44,349 nt of DNA from an uncultured Dokdonia sp. (GCA_938002835.1 CALKZS010000012.1:1-44349), one strand, 5' to 3'. Positions 8,484 to 16,874 are shown, counted from the first letter of the stretch. Numbers and translations: made by a program. The notes: generated by a model from the letters alone, not told the origin.

Positions 8484-9026
8484 ATGAAAAGTGTACTCAT
8501 CATTATTATATCTTTTTTACAGTTTTTATCGTGTCAAAAAAGTGTAGAAACACCTAGTATACAAACTAAAAAAGAGCACAATATTATCTGTACAGATAAT
8601 AGTTGTTCGGGTTCATATACAGGTCCAGAGTTTATAAATAGGTCTGATGTTGCACATCAATTTTCTAACACAATGTCTGGTATTGTAGGTGATCACTTAA
8701 AAGCGTTATATCGCAACGAGGCTTACTCTAAAGTAGATTTTTCTAACATAAAAATGACTACTAAGGGAATGGGAAGTGGTCAAGTAACTTATTTTTTATC
8801 AATACCATTTATTAAGGTAAACAGTAAATGCGAAGCATATACTTCTTTTGACCACGTAGGAGGATGGAACCACGCTCCTGAGCTAGCTAAAAGAAAATCA
8901 CACTTACAAAAGCTTCTTTTACAAGGTCATAACCTTGATATAAGCGATCTCAAAAAAACACCAGAAGGATTACAAGAATATTGGATCCAGTGGAAACACA
9001 AAGAAGTTCAAAAAGAGTGTGAGTAA
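8484..9026 (+). CDS. Lipoprotein, unknown function
   Basis: A 180-residue protein with lipoprotein signal MKSVLIIIISFLQFLSC (lipobox Cys17). The mature part has a short Cys pair (ICTDNSCSG) and two later Cys residues, so disulfides are possible in the periplasm. I recognise no domain. It lies 88 bp after mlaF on the same strand, with the dispersed palindrome between them. A link to the Mla pair is possible but unproven. It converges with the DUF389 gene. Confidence 0.7.
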   Translation: MKSVLIIIISFLQFLSCQKSVETPSIQTKKEHNIICTDNSCSGSYTGPEFINRSDVAHQFSNTMSGIVGDHLKALYRNEAYSKVDFSNIKMTTKGMGSGQVTYFLSIPFIKVNSKCEAYTSFDHVGGWNHAPELAKRKSHLQKLLLQGHNLDISDLKKTPEGLQEYWIQWKHKEVQKECE

Positions 9027-9046
9027 CTATAAAATGGTTTTAAAAA

Positions 9047-10489
9047 CTACTTTTCCTTAGTATTAGGTTCTATTTTAATAAAAATACTATCTGACTCAAT
9101 CTTATTTTTTAACCAAGTTCTGAGTTCTGTATTTCGCTTTGTTTCTAAACTATCTACAAGTGTTTTTTTCCATCTCACAGTAACGATATCTAGTGTATCT
9201 ATAGTGCTAAAGTCTTCTGAAACTAATGTCTTAGAAAACCCAAAAGACTCGAGATCTTCAAATCTAATTTTTGCATCTTTAGATACAATAGAAAATGGAA
9301 GCGTTTTATGTCTCTCATTTAATTCTCTAATTACCACACGCAAATCTTCTATCTCCTTTTGTAGTCCAGATATGATGTTCCCTTTTTCGTCTAGAGCTAC
9401 AATTGCTCTATCATAAGCATCAGAAATCTTATCAAAACTTCTATTCTTATTACCGCTTATAATTAAATTAAAATCGCTTATGTTTTCATATGTCTTTAGC
9501 TCATTTCTCAAATCTACTTCTGTAGCTTCAGAAATCTCTCCATTAAAGTATAATGTAATCTCTTTGTTCTTATAATCTGGAGTCCCATTTTGAAACCACA
9601 GTTCATTATTGGACTCTATTTCTTTTTTTACAAAACTTGAATAATCACTCTCAAAACCACTTTCTTTAAGAACTTTTAAGAAAGTGATTGTTGGGTAAAT
9701 CATTACTATAATTGCTGCTAAAGAAGCTAACTGTGCAATGCGTTTTCTCTTTTTAGAATTTACATATTTACGCATTGGGAAACGCAATACCTTTAACACT
9801 ATAAATGTCGCAAGTGCAATAAAAATCGTATTTATTGTAAATAGATTCATTGCCCCTAAAAAATAGGCTGTATTGCCACTAGCTAGAGAATAACCTGCTG
9901 TACATAATGGAGGCATTAAAGCTGTAGCAATCGCTACCCCAAAAATCACACTGGCTATGGTTCCTTTTTTGGTACGTGCAATAATTAATGCTAGGCCTCC
10001 AAAAAAAGCAATTAATACATCACGTATATCTGGCTGCGTTCTTCCTAATAACTCAGAAGTCTCTTGACTTCCCAATGGAAAAAATTTAAAAAACAGAAAA
10101 GCGGTTATTAAACTCAACACAATCATTGTTGCGAGGTTAATTAACGACTTTTTGAGTGTGTCAATATCATTAATAGCAAGTGATAGCCCAATACCCAAAA
10201 TAGGTCCCATAAGCGGAGAGATAAGCATCGCTCCTATCACTACAGCAGTAGAGTTTGCATTAAGACCTATAGATGCCACAAAAATAGAGCATATCAATAT
10301 CCAAGCGGTAGCTCCTTTAAAAGGGATATCTGCTTTTATATGTTCTATGGTAACTTCACGGTCTGTATCTGACCTAAAATCTAGAAGCTCTACAAGAAAT
10401 GTTTTTAAACTTTGAAACAATCCTTGGGCATCTTTCTTTACTGCTTCTTTATTTTGCTGTATTTCTTGATCGTTATCTTGACTTTCCAT
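9047..10489 (-). CDS. DUF389 membrane protein
   Basis: A 480-residue inner-membrane protein. Residues around 65-270 carry the DUF389 domain, with about six membrane segments and typical stretches such as STAVVIGAMLISPLMGPILGIGLS and ATALMPPLCTAGYSLASGN. The N-terminal 60 residues are charged and cytosolic. The C-terminal 210 residues form a soluble part with a coiled-coil stretch (about residues 365-395, EKGNIISGLQKEIEDLRVVI). The family function is not established. It follows the mannose-1-phosphate guanylyltransferase gene by 33 bp on the same strand and is probably co-transcribed with it. Confidence 0.85.
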   Translation of the reverse strand: MESQDNDQEIQQNKEAVKKDAQGLFQSLKTFLVELLDFRSDTDREVTIEHIKADIPFKGATAWILICSIFVASIGLNANSTAVVIGAMLISPLMGPILGIGLSLAINDIDTLKKSLINLATMIVLSLITAFLFFKFFPLGSQETSELLGRTQPDIRDVLIAFFGGLALIIARTKKGTIASVIFGVAIATALMPPLCTAGYSLASGNTAYFLGAMNLFTINTIFIALATFIVLKVLRFPMRKYVNSKKRKRIAQLASLAAIIVMIYPTITFLKVLKESGFESDYSSFVKKEIESNNELWFQNGTPDYKNKEITLYFNGEISEATEVDLRNELKTYENISDFNLIISGNKNRSFDKISDAYDRAIVALDEKGNIISGLQKEIEDLRVVIRELNERHKTLPFSIVSKDAKIRFEDLESFGFSKTLVSEDFSTIDTLDIVTVRWKKTLVDSLETKRNTELRTWLKNKIESDSIFIKIEPNTKEK

Positions 10490-10522
10490 TAGTTAGTTGT
10501 ATAAGTACTTTTAAAATAAATT

Positions 10523-11608
10523 CTATCCTAATTTACTACCAAATTTTGATTGCACCCTATTCCGTATCTCTTTAATATCTTGTTCTTTGCTTTTAGGCAT
10601 AATAACGAGTACTTCTTCCTTTTCGACGATAATGTAGTCTTTAAGTCCATCTAGCACCACCACTTTATCGCCTTCTGTACGTATAATATTTCCAGAAGCA
10701 TTGGTTGCGATCACTCTTGCATTTACAATCGCATTTCCTCCCCCATCGCCTTCCATCTTATCATATAAAGAGCCCCAAGTACCTAAATCATTCCAGTCAA
10801 AAGTTGCTGGAACTACTTTTACATTGGTGTGTTTTTCCATTATCCCAAAATCAATCGAAATATTTTCGGCATCTGGATATACGCGATCTATAAATTCTTG
10901 TTCTTCTGGTAAATTATAAAACTCTTTCCCTGCATTTAACAAGCTGTACATTTCGGGAAGAAATGTTTTAAAACTATCAACAACTGTTTGTACACTCCAG
11001 ATAAACATTCCTGCATTCCAGAGATAATCACCGCTTGAGATAAATTCTTTTGCGGCTTCATAATTGGGTTTTTCTGTAAAACGTTTTACCGCTTTCGCGA
11101 AAGCGGAATCTCCTTTATCATAATTAATATACCCATATCCTGTATTAGGAAATGTGGGTTGTATCCCTAGAGTAACAATGGTTTCTTCTTGTTGTGCAGC
11201 GTCAAAAGCAATTTGTAAGTCATTTACAAAAGCATCTTCATCTTCTATCCAAGCGTCACTGGGAGCAACAATCATTACCGCATTTGGGTTTTCTTTTTCG
11301 ACCTTGAGCGCAGACAGTAAGATACAAGGAGCCGTATTGCGCATTGCCGATTCTAATACAATGTTTTTTTGCTTAATTTGCGGTAACTGTTCTTTTACAA
11401 GATCATTATATGCCGCATTAGTAAGTACTAAAATTTGATCTTCTGGAACTAATTTTAAAAGTCTTGCAAATGTTTTTTGCAACAAGGTCTCTCCTGTTCC
11501 CAACATATCGTGAAATTGCTTAGGAAATGACTGTGTACTTACTGGCCAGAATCGAGAGCCTACGCCTCCAGCCATTAATAATGCATAATAATTTTTTGTG
11601 TCTTTCAT
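10523..11608 (-). CDS. manC: Mannose-1-phosphate guanylyltransferase
   Basis: Makes GDP-mannose from mannose-1-phosphate and GTP in the cytosol, feeding polysaccharide and glycoprotein synthesis. At 361 residues it is the short form, without the C-terminal isomerase domain. The nucleotide-binding signature LMAGGVGSRFWPVS is at the N-terminus, followed by SFPKQF, VAPSDAWI and the FTEKP motif. Residues near 168-173 (AFAKA) come from an 18-bp perfect copy of the dispersed palindrome, just before RFTEKP. The gene starts 6 bp after the SprT-like gene and precedes the DUF389 gene, so the three form a likely operon. Confidence 0.93.
   Translation of the reverse strand: MKDTKNYYALLMAGGVGSRFWPVSTQSFPKQFHDMLGTGETLLQKTFARLLKLVPEDQILVLTNAAYNDLVKEQLPQIKQKNIVLESAMRNTAPCILLSALKVEKENPNAVMIVAPSDAWIEDEDAFVNDLQIAFDAAQQEETIVTLGIQPTFPNTGYGYINYDKGDSAFAKAVKRFTEKPNYEAAKEFISSGDYLWNAGMFIWSVQTVVDSFKTFLPEMYSLLNAGKEFYNLPEEQEFIDRVYPDAENISIDFGIMEKHTNVKVVPATFDWNDLGTWGSLYDKMEGDGGGNAIVNARVIATNASGNIIRTEGDKVVVLDGLKDYIIVEKEEVLVIMPKSKEQDIKEIRNRVQSKFGSKLG
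11089..11106. repeat. Dispersed palindrome copy 5 (exact, inside manC)
   Basis: CCGCTTTCGCGAAAGCGG is an 18-bp perfect palindrome, read as Ala-Phe-Ala-Lys-Ala on the minus strand. Confidence 0.95.
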
Positions 11609-11614
11609 AGTCTT

Positions 11615-12211
11615 TTAGTCAATCTTGTATACTTCTGCGTTAGGTTGAAACACATATACTTTTCCTGTGCTTAGCTCTGTACACTCATATCGTTTTACAC
11701 GTTTCTTTCCTTTCCTAAAAATCCTTCCATTCTGTATGCGAAATTTAGCCCCAAGGGGTATCTCAAATATATAGTTTTTATCAGACGGTGGATCGTATTT
11801 TTTTAAAACAACCGATAGATGCGCATCTGTATCACTACTTGCTTTTGGGTTTTTAAAATGTCTTGCTAAATAGGGCAATGTATCACTAGGGAAAATCTCT
11901 GGCCGTATAAATGGAAGCATTAATGTTTGAAAGGTAAATTTCCACTCTTTTCCGTGTGGCTTGATATGTCTTCCATATTTTTCAAACGCAACAAGATGTG
12001 CAATTTCGTGTATTAAGGTGATCAGAAATCTATATTTATTGAGCGATACATTTACAGTAATCTGATGTTGCCCATTAGGCAACTTTCTATAATCGCCGTG
12101 TCTTGTTAAACGCTCGTTTACAATTTTGAGATATACAGCATTTGCTTTTACAAGCTCAAAAACGGGAGCTGCAGCAAGTTCTGGAATATATTTTTTGAGC
12201 GTTTCTATCAT
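11615..12211 (-). CDS. SprT-like zinc metallopeptidase domain protein
   Basis: A 198-residue cytosolic protein. HEIAH at residues 68-72 with a third His at position 86 (KPHGKEW) forms the zinc site of the SprT-like family, relatives of the DNA-protein crosslink protease SPRTN. The C-terminal 70 residues (IFEIPLGAKFRIQNGRIFRKG and onward) look like a small beta domain. No Cys zinc-ribbon is present, unlike E. coli SprT. The biological substrate in bacteria is unknown. It is the first gene of the SprT-manC-DUF389 run and lies 22 bp after the PIN-like gene. Confidence 0.82.
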   Translation of the reverse strand: MIETLKKYIPELAAAPVFELVKANAVYLKIVNERLTRHGDYRKLPNGQHQITVNVSLNKYRFLITLIHEIAHLVAFEKYGRHIKPHGKEWKFTFQTLMLPFIRPEIFPSDTLPYLARHFKNPKASSDTDAHLSVVLKKYDPPSDKNYIFEIPLGAKFRIQNGRIFRKGKKRVKRYECTELSTGKVYVFQPNAEVYKID

Positions 12212-12233
12212 CGTTAGCTATATTAACAAAACT

Positions 12234-12737
12234 TTAGAAGCTCTCACTTAATTCTCGAAACATTTGAATTGTATCAATATACCTAACATTAAATTGATTA
12301 CAGATTTCAGGAATTTTAATTCTATTTTTCCTTTCAGGTTGGCTTTTCTCATATGTAACAATAATCCAATCATTACTTATAACGAAAGCTATAAGCCAAG
12401 GATCTGCTAAATCGGTCTCAAGGAACTCTTGAATTGCACTTCTTGTATAATGATCTGACATTGAATGAGTCCAACTTACAATTGAAATGTTATTTTTAAG
12501 AACACTATCCGTGTTAATAAAAAAACCATCTGACAAATTAGAATCACACCATATTTTTAGTTCATCTTCGTGCGAAGATTTATCATAAATCTCTTTCCTT
12601 ACTTTATCAATACTTACTATAGTACCACTTTGAGATAAAGATTTTATTTTTAACCAAAAACTTTGAACAACATCAAGAGGATAAATCGAACGATGAGCTT
12701 GTATAAAGAAGTTTGAGTCTACAATATATTTACTCAT
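12234..12737 (-). CDS. DUF4411 PIN-like protein, probable toxin
   Basis: A 167-residue protein of the DUF4411 family, which has a PIN-like nuclease fold. The first acidic residue is in YIVDSNFFI (Asp7), and the later acidic cluster is in ETDLADPWLIAF, followed by the core strand WIIVTYEK. PIN proteins cut RNA and often serve as toxins. Its start overlaps the stop of the ImmA/IrrE-HTH gene by four bases (ATGA), the tight coupling expected of a toxin-antitoxin pair. Toxicity and RNA target are inferred from family and context, not shown. Confidence 0.8.
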   Translation of the reverse strand: MSKYIVDSNFFIQAHRSIYPLDVVQSFWLKIKSLSQSGTIVSIDKVRKEIYDKSSHEDELKIWCDSNLSDGFFINTDSVLKNNISIVSWTHSMSDHYTRSAIQEFLETDLADPWLIAFVISNDWIIVTYEKSQPERKNRIKIPEICNQFNVRYIDTIQMFRELSESF

Positions 12738-13873
12738 ACTTTGAATAAATATTCATTAACAAATTTCTCGTATGTATTCCCTTTTAAACTAGTCAGTTTA
12801 TAAGCATCTCTATATAAAAGATTGTTTTCATTAACAGCATTATTTACATAATTAACAAATCTTAAACTAATTCTCTTTTTTGCAGTTGCATAAAAATTTC
12901 CACCAGAACTCTGGTTTTCTTTTTTCCTTTTAAACTCAGCTATATAATTATTATAAAATTCAAAAAAAGAAGATTTAGATATTAAATTTAAGTCTAACGC
13001 TCTTCTTGAAATTACTATTGGACTAACCTTAAATAATTTACTTAAATGTTTTATATTTTGACTAACATCCCATCTTTCTTTAAAGAACATTTCCGGCACT
13101 AAAAACTCAGCAGCAATTTTATCACACAATAATTCTATTGGGTCATCAGCAGGAAGCATTTCTTTATTATCAAAACCAGCACTTTCACCTATCCAAATAT
13201 GAGCAATTTCGTGAAGTAACGTGAACATTTGAGCAGCTTTTGCATCTTCAGAATTTATAAAAAGAAAAGGCGCCTTGCTATTAACTAAAACAAAACCTCT
13301 ACACTCTTCAACTAAAATTTTTCTTCTAGTATTATTTCCAACAATCCCATTGAAGTTGACAATTATTCCAGTTTCTTCAATTTTTAATGTAAGATAATCT
13401 AATGCTTCTTCCCAAGTATTATGTTTATTAGCCCAATTAACAGGCAGTTCCAAAGTAATTCTAATATCATTAACTATACTCTTATAATCGAAAACGCCTT
13501 TATATTTTCCAACAAAATTTAAATCTGGATAATCGCTTTCATCTAAATAACTTGTTAGCCAATTTTGCCTATCTTTTATTATCTGGATGGTATGATATAC
13601 ATTTAAAGAAACTTTATCCCTCGGAGTAGATCCGGTTCTAAAAAAAGGGATCGGTATTTCTTCCTCTGGTGGTTCATCCATAAACATATAGCCAAAAGGA
13701 ACGTGAACTTTATGGGTAAAGTTTTCTAATTGTTTAATGGTCGGTTTTTTATTGCCTTCTATCCAGTCTAAAACATCAGGATTCTCCATATAAAATTCCT
13801 CTAAAACATTTCCTGCTCTAGTAATTGCCCAATTTATAATATCAGAATTTATATTTTCAACCCTCGTTGCCAT
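12734..13873 (-). CDS. HTH-ImmA/IrrE metallopeptidase protein, probable antitoxin/regulator
   Basis: A 379-residue protein of the COG2856 type. Residues 7-66 resemble an XRE-like helix-turn-helix of the kind fused to ImmA (VLDWIEGNKKPTIKQLENF, then EPPEEEIPIPFFR). The ImmA/IrrE peptidase domain follows, with the zinc motif HEIAH at 221-225 and a likely third ligand in CDKIAAEF. Such proteins bind DNA and cleave a partner, or act as antitoxin for the neighbouring gene. Here the neighbour is a PIN-like DUF4411 protein overlapping by four bases. A TATATTTG promoter box sits only 4 bp before the ATG, so the message would be nearly leaderless. Confidence 0.85.
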   Translation of the reverse strand: MATRVENINSDIINWAITRAGNVLEEFYMENPDVLDWIEGNKKPTIKQLENFTHKVHVPFGYMFMDEPPEEEIPIPFFRTGSTPRDKVSLNVYHTIQIIKDRQNWLTSYLDESDYPDLNFVGKYKGVFDYKSIVNDIRITLELPVNWANKHNTWEEALDYLTLKIEETGIIVNFNGIVGNNTRRKILVEECRGFVLVNSKAPFLFINSEDAKAAQMFTLLHEIAHIWIGESAGFDNKEMLPADDPIELLCDKIAAEFLVPEMFFKERWDVSQNIKHLSKLFKVSPIVISRRALDLNLISKSSFFEFYNNYIAEFKRKKENQSSGGNFYATAKKRISLRFVNYVNNAVNENNLLYRDAYKLTSLKGNTYEKFVNEYLFKV

Positions 13874-13877
13874 TACA

Positions 13878-13885
13878 CAAATATA
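13878..13885 (-). promoter_or_regulatory. TAnnTTTG-type -7 box (TATATTTG) for the ImmA/PIN pair
   Basis: The minus strand reads TATATTTG and then, after four bases, the ATG at 13873. Transcription would start at or inside the start codon, predicting a leaderless or near-leaderless mRNA. No clear -33 TTG is present. Confidence 0.45.
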
Positions 13886-13970
13886 ATTTAATATTTTTTA
13901 CTTAGAGTTTTTAATAACTTTTCGTATTACCTCAACCAAGTGTATATCTCATTCCTTCTAAAAATTAAGA

Positions 13971-14007
13971 AAACAACCGCTTTGAAATAATAACAAAGCG
14001 GTTGTTT
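13971..14007 (-). terminator. Rho-independent terminator after DUF4349 gene
   Basis: Stem AAACAACCGCTTTG / CAAAGCGGTTGTTT, 14 perfect base pairs around a 9-base loop. On the minus strand a T-rich tail follows (TTTTCTTAATTTTT, the first T's shared with the stem). It begins about 15 bp after the DUF4349 stop and separates it from the toxin-antitoxin pair. Confidence 0.85.
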
Positions 14008-14021
14008 TAGAACAAAAATAT

Positions 14022-14897
14022 CTATTTATTATTCTTAATTTTTTTCCTTCTTACATAAATCACTCTAACAATAATACCTACAATAAATAATGGCCAGATA
14101 TGAAACAATCCAACAATAACGAGTTCTATAAAATACAAACCAAAACGTAAACCACCTTTTATGTCATCAAAAAACTGGAGAAACTCACTTTCTTTCTTAA
14201 TCTCAACCTCCTCGATAATTTCATAAACATCTACCTGTATAGTGCTGTATGATACATTAGAGGTAAGATAACGCAATCTTCCCTCTGCGACTTCAATCTC
14301 TTCTTGAAGAATACGTATTTTTTCTTCTGCATTTAATACCTCTTCTACCGTTTTTGCTTTAGCTCTTAAAATAGATTCATACCGTTCTTTAACTTCTCGC
14401 TTTGTGTTTAATCTACTTTCAATATCTACATACTCTTCTGTCACATCTATTGTAGATACATTTTTTGAGTCTATCTCAATAGACAAACTGCTAATGCTAT
14501 CCATTAACACATCAAAGTACTGTTGAGGAACACGTACTGTAAATCTATTTTCCTTTGAGTAACTATTATTTTCCATACGTTCATCAGAAATATAACCAGC
14601 ATACTGCAGTGCATAGTTTCGAGCTAAGCGAGAAGCATCTTCTATATTATTTACCTTCATTCTAATAGTTGCATTTCTAATAATCTTTCTTTGAGCCTGA
14701 GTAGGAATATTTTCTTCATTACCTGAAGTAGTTGCAGGAGCATCAGTAACTGTTTCAAATATTTCGGTTTCTCCTGTAGTGTCTAGAGCAATCATATCTG
14801 ATTCTTTATAATTAGAACCATTGCTGCACCCAACTACTAAAAATGGAATTATTATTGCTAAAAAAATTACCTTGAATATTGATGTGTTTGTCTTCAT
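14022..14897 (-). CDS. DUF4349 domain lipoprotein
   Basis: A 291-residue protein with signal and lipobox ending in IIPFLVVGC (Cys24). The DUF4349 domain covers about residues 68-275: it opens with RKIIRNATIRMKVNNIEDA, contains the conserved VDIESRLNTKREVKERY stretch and a long coiled coil (EEVLNAEEKIRILQEEIEVAEG), and ends in a membrane helix (FGLYFIELVIVGLFHIWPLF) with a basic tail. The protein is thus anchored by lipid at one end and by a helix at the other. The function of the family is unknown. A strong terminator follows, and a TATGTTTG box with adjoining TTGTAA repeats lies upstream. Confidence 0.85.
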   Translation of the reverse strand: MKTNTSIFKVIFLAIIIPFLVVGCSNGSNYKESDMIALDTTGETEIFETVTDAPATTSGNEENIPTQAQRKIIRNATIRMKVNNIEDASRLARNYALQYAGYISDERMENNSYSKENRFTVRVPQQYFDVLMDSISSLSIEIDSKNVSTIDVTEEYVDIESRLNTKREVKERYESILRAKAKTVEEVLNAEEKIRILQEEIEVAEGRLRYLTSNVSYSTIQVDVYEIIEEVEIKKESEFLQFFDDIKGGLRFGLYFIELVIVGLFHIWPLFIVGIIVRVIYVRRKKIKNNK

Positions 14898-14923
14898 TTT
14901 TTATTTATTATTGATTTATGGAA

Positions 14924-14931
14924 CAAACATA
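14924..14931 (-). promoter_or_regulatory. TAnnTTTG-type -7 box (TATGTTTG) for DUF4349 gene
   Basis: The minus strand reads TATGTTTG 26 bp before the ATG at 14897. The -33 region falls within the TTGTAA repeat cluster at 14940-14992, which suggests regulated expression. Confidence 0.5.
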
Positions 14932-14939
14932 TCGGTAGA

Positions 14940-14992
14940 TTGTAAAAAGCTATTGTAAGTAGCTTGTAAACACTTTGTAAATCATTTTACAA
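14940..14992. promoter_or_regulatory. Phased TTGTAA cluster, candidate operator
   Basis: TTGTAA occurs at 14940, 14953, 14964 and 14975, followed by its inverse TTACAA at 14987. The steps are 13, 11, 11 and 12 bp, about one helical turn each. The cluster lies between two divergent genes, directly upstream of the -7 box of the DUF4349 gene. This is the layout of a cooperative regulator-binding site. The regulator is unknown, and the hexamer is AT-rich, so part of the pattern could be chance. Confidence 0.45.
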
Positions 14993-15009
14993 AACGTAAA
15001 TTATTGATA

Positions 15010-15160
15010 ATGAAAAATATACGTTATTACTAAAGAAGAAGAAATATTATTTATAAAGCTTAAAAAAGCGGTTGCAGATACCTTTAAAAGTAATCACGCA
15101 GAGACAACAACCTCTCTTGAGTCTTGGAAAGGGAAAGAAATTGTTTTATTTCAGGAAGAC
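15010..15160 (+). other. Coding extension of the 15161 gene, start lost to a one-base slip
   Basis: The frame of the following gene is open back to 15014. It encodes protein-like sequence containing LKKAVADTFKSNHAETTTSL and, further on, SWKGKEIVLFQEDLLQKT. No ATG, GTG or TTG occurs in this part. An ATG at 15010 followed by five A's is out of frame; with four A's it would read MKIYVITKEEEILFIK and join the gene smoothly. Either one A was gained by slippage or sequencing error, or a rare start (ATT 15026) is used. Confidence 0.6.
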
Positions 15161-15931
15161 TTGCTTCAAAAAACAAAAGGAAGCATAAGCGAGAAATCGT
15201 TTTACACTTATTTTAAGAATACTCCTGAAAAGCTTCCCAGAATTGATGTTCTCAATATACTTTCTACATATATAGGAGAAACATCTTGGGCTACTTTTTC
15301 AAACAGGCATCAGATAAAAAGAGAAGAAAATAAAAGAAAATCTTCTTACATATACATCTTTATCACTATTAGTTTTATTATAGGAACTATTTTATTGTAT
15401 ACGCTCACTCATAAAGAAAACACATTTTCTTTTTGCTTTATAGATGCAGATAGAGGTAGTGCCATACAGAATATTCCGTTAGACATCATTGTTTTAAATG
15501 ATGAAGAATCTCCAAGGTATTATAAAAGTGATAGCTTGGGTTGTTTTACTTGGACGTCCACAGACTCCTACATCAACTTCAAAGTACAGTCACCATATCA
15601 CAAAACCGAAACCATACGAAGGCAAAGTAACGCAACTTCAGAAAGTGTACAGCTTCTTACAGACGATTATAACTTAATGCTACATTATTATGCAAATAAT
15701 AATATTAAAGACTGGAAAAAACGCAAACAACAACTAGAACAACTCATCTCAGATAATGCCATACTTATAGAAATTTTGCCTTACGATTTAGGTGTCGAAA
15801 TATTCTCTAAAACAGACCTCATTGAAAAACTAATGACCCCAACAGAGAGCCTTAAACATTTTGAGATTATCGAATCTCAAAAGCAACAAAACAAGATTGT
15901 TAAACTTAAATTTAGAACTCGCTATGAATAA
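15161..15931 (+). CDS. Single-pass membrane protein with N-terminal helical domain
   Basis: The first standard start, TTG at 15161, gives 256 residues, but coding very probably begins upstream, near 15010-15026. The N-terminal part (KSFYTYFKNTPEKLPRIDVLNILSTYIG) looks like a small helical domain I have seen at the start of flavobacterial membrane proteins; its first half lies in the upstream extension. One membrane helix follows (SYIYIFITISFIIGTILLYT), then a beta-rich soluble region of about 160 residues, probably periplasmic. The function is unknown. It overlaps the next lipoprotein gene by 8 bp, so the two proteins probably work together. Confidence 0.65.
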   Translation: MLQKTKGSISEKSFYTYFKNTPEKLPRIDVLNILSTYIGETSWATFSNRHQIKREENKRKSSYIYIFITISFIIGTILLYTLTHKENTFSFCFIDADRGSAIQNIPLDIIVLNDEESPRYYKSDSLGCFTWTSTDSYINFKVQSPYHKTETIRRQSNATSESVQLLTDDYNLMLHYYANNNIKDWKKRKQQLEQLISDNAILIEILPYDLGVEIFSKTDLIEKLMTPTESLKHFEIIESQKQQNKIVKLKFRTRYE

Positions 15932-16367
15932 GTTTATCACACTTTTTATTTTACTATTGTGCATCGTTAGCTGTTCAAATAATGAACGCTATAAAGAAGT
16001 TATGGAATCTGTTACTGCTGCTGATTATGATGCTGTATCTACAGAAGATGCATACAGTATTTTGATCTCAGAAAAACTTCAAGAATATTTTGAAAAGCAA
16101 AAAATTATAAAAAATCACCCTGAATTTGAGTCAAATTTAACTACAAATTCATCGTTACTTTTAATGAATGATAGTATTATTGACATCTCTATAATTGACA
16201 ATATACCATCTCCAGATTTTGATTCTATCTCTTTAAAAACAGTAATCTCTTATTACAACAATACTCAAAAGGATACTATTCTCTCAAAAATAAAACGCTC
16301 AAGAATCGTTATAGAAGGAGAACAAATTATTTCTTCTAAAGTGAGGTTTGAAGAGAATGAAGAATGA
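15924..16367 (+). CDS. Small lipoprotein, unknown function
   Basis: A 147-residue protein starting at the ATG at 15924, which puts the signal MNKFITLFILLLCIVSC at the N-terminus (lipobox Cys17). An upstream in-frame ATG at 15861 would hide this signal. The mature part is Ser- and Asp-rich, with no recognised domain. The start lies inside the end of the upstream membrane-protein gene (8-bp overlap), so the two are translationally coupled. It ends 12 bp before the convergent reductase gene. Confidence 0.75.
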   Translation: MNKFITLFILLLCIVSCSNNERYKEVMESVTAADYDAVSTEDAYSILISEKLQEYFEKQKIIKNHPEFESNLTTNSSLLLMNDSIIDISIIDNIPSPDFDSISLKTVISYYNNTQKDTILSKIKRSRIVIEGEQIISSKVRFEENEE

Positions 16368-16379
16368 ATTAAAACTTCA

Positions 16380-16874
16380 CTATGGTATACTAACTTTATC
16401 TGCTAACCCAGTAAACAATACATCATCTTCTAAAGAATCAAAATGAACATTCCCTAGATAGTTCATTCCCAAATATTTTGCAGATCTTTTAAACGGATGC
16501 CAGAATTCTTCATCAACACTACTATCTATACAACAACTAATTGCTGCAAAATTTTTACCTCGTAATGCTCTCCCCAAATCTTTTTCTATAGTTAAAAGGT
16601 CAGATATCCTATCAAAAAACACCTTCATAATTCCGCTCATTGTATACCAATATACAGGAGTAGCCACTATAATGTTTTGATAATTATTAATAATACGTTT
16701 CATTAAAGGAAGGAAGTCATCATCTTGATTCATATGAGCATAGTCATAATAACTAATAGCATAATCATTTAGATCTACGATATCACAATTTAAGTGTTGT
16801 TGTATTTTAAAAACTACTTTTGCTGTATCTCCATCAGATCTAGAGCTTCCAAGAATAATGATTGTTTTATTCAA
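16380..16874 (-). CDS. Flavodoxin-like NAD(P)H-dependent reductase
   Basis: A 164-residue cytosolic flavoprotein. The FMN phosphate loop is GSSRSDGDTAKV right after the first beta-strand, and ATPVYWYTMSGIMKVFFDR is the second conserved flavin-binding region of the FMN_red/flavodoxin_2 group. The length is normal for this group. The physiological electron acceptor cannot be told. It lies 14 bp after the SDR gene on the same strand and is probably co-transcribed with it. Confidence 0.82.
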   Translation of the reverse strand: MNKTIIILGSSRSDGDTAKVVFKIQQHLNCDIVDLNDYAISYYDYAHMNQDDDFLPLMKRIINNYQNIIVATPVYWYTMSGIMKVFFDRISDLLTIEKDLGRALRGKNFAAISCCIDSSVDEEFWHPFKRSAKYLGMNYLGNVHFDSLEDDVLFTGLADKVSIP

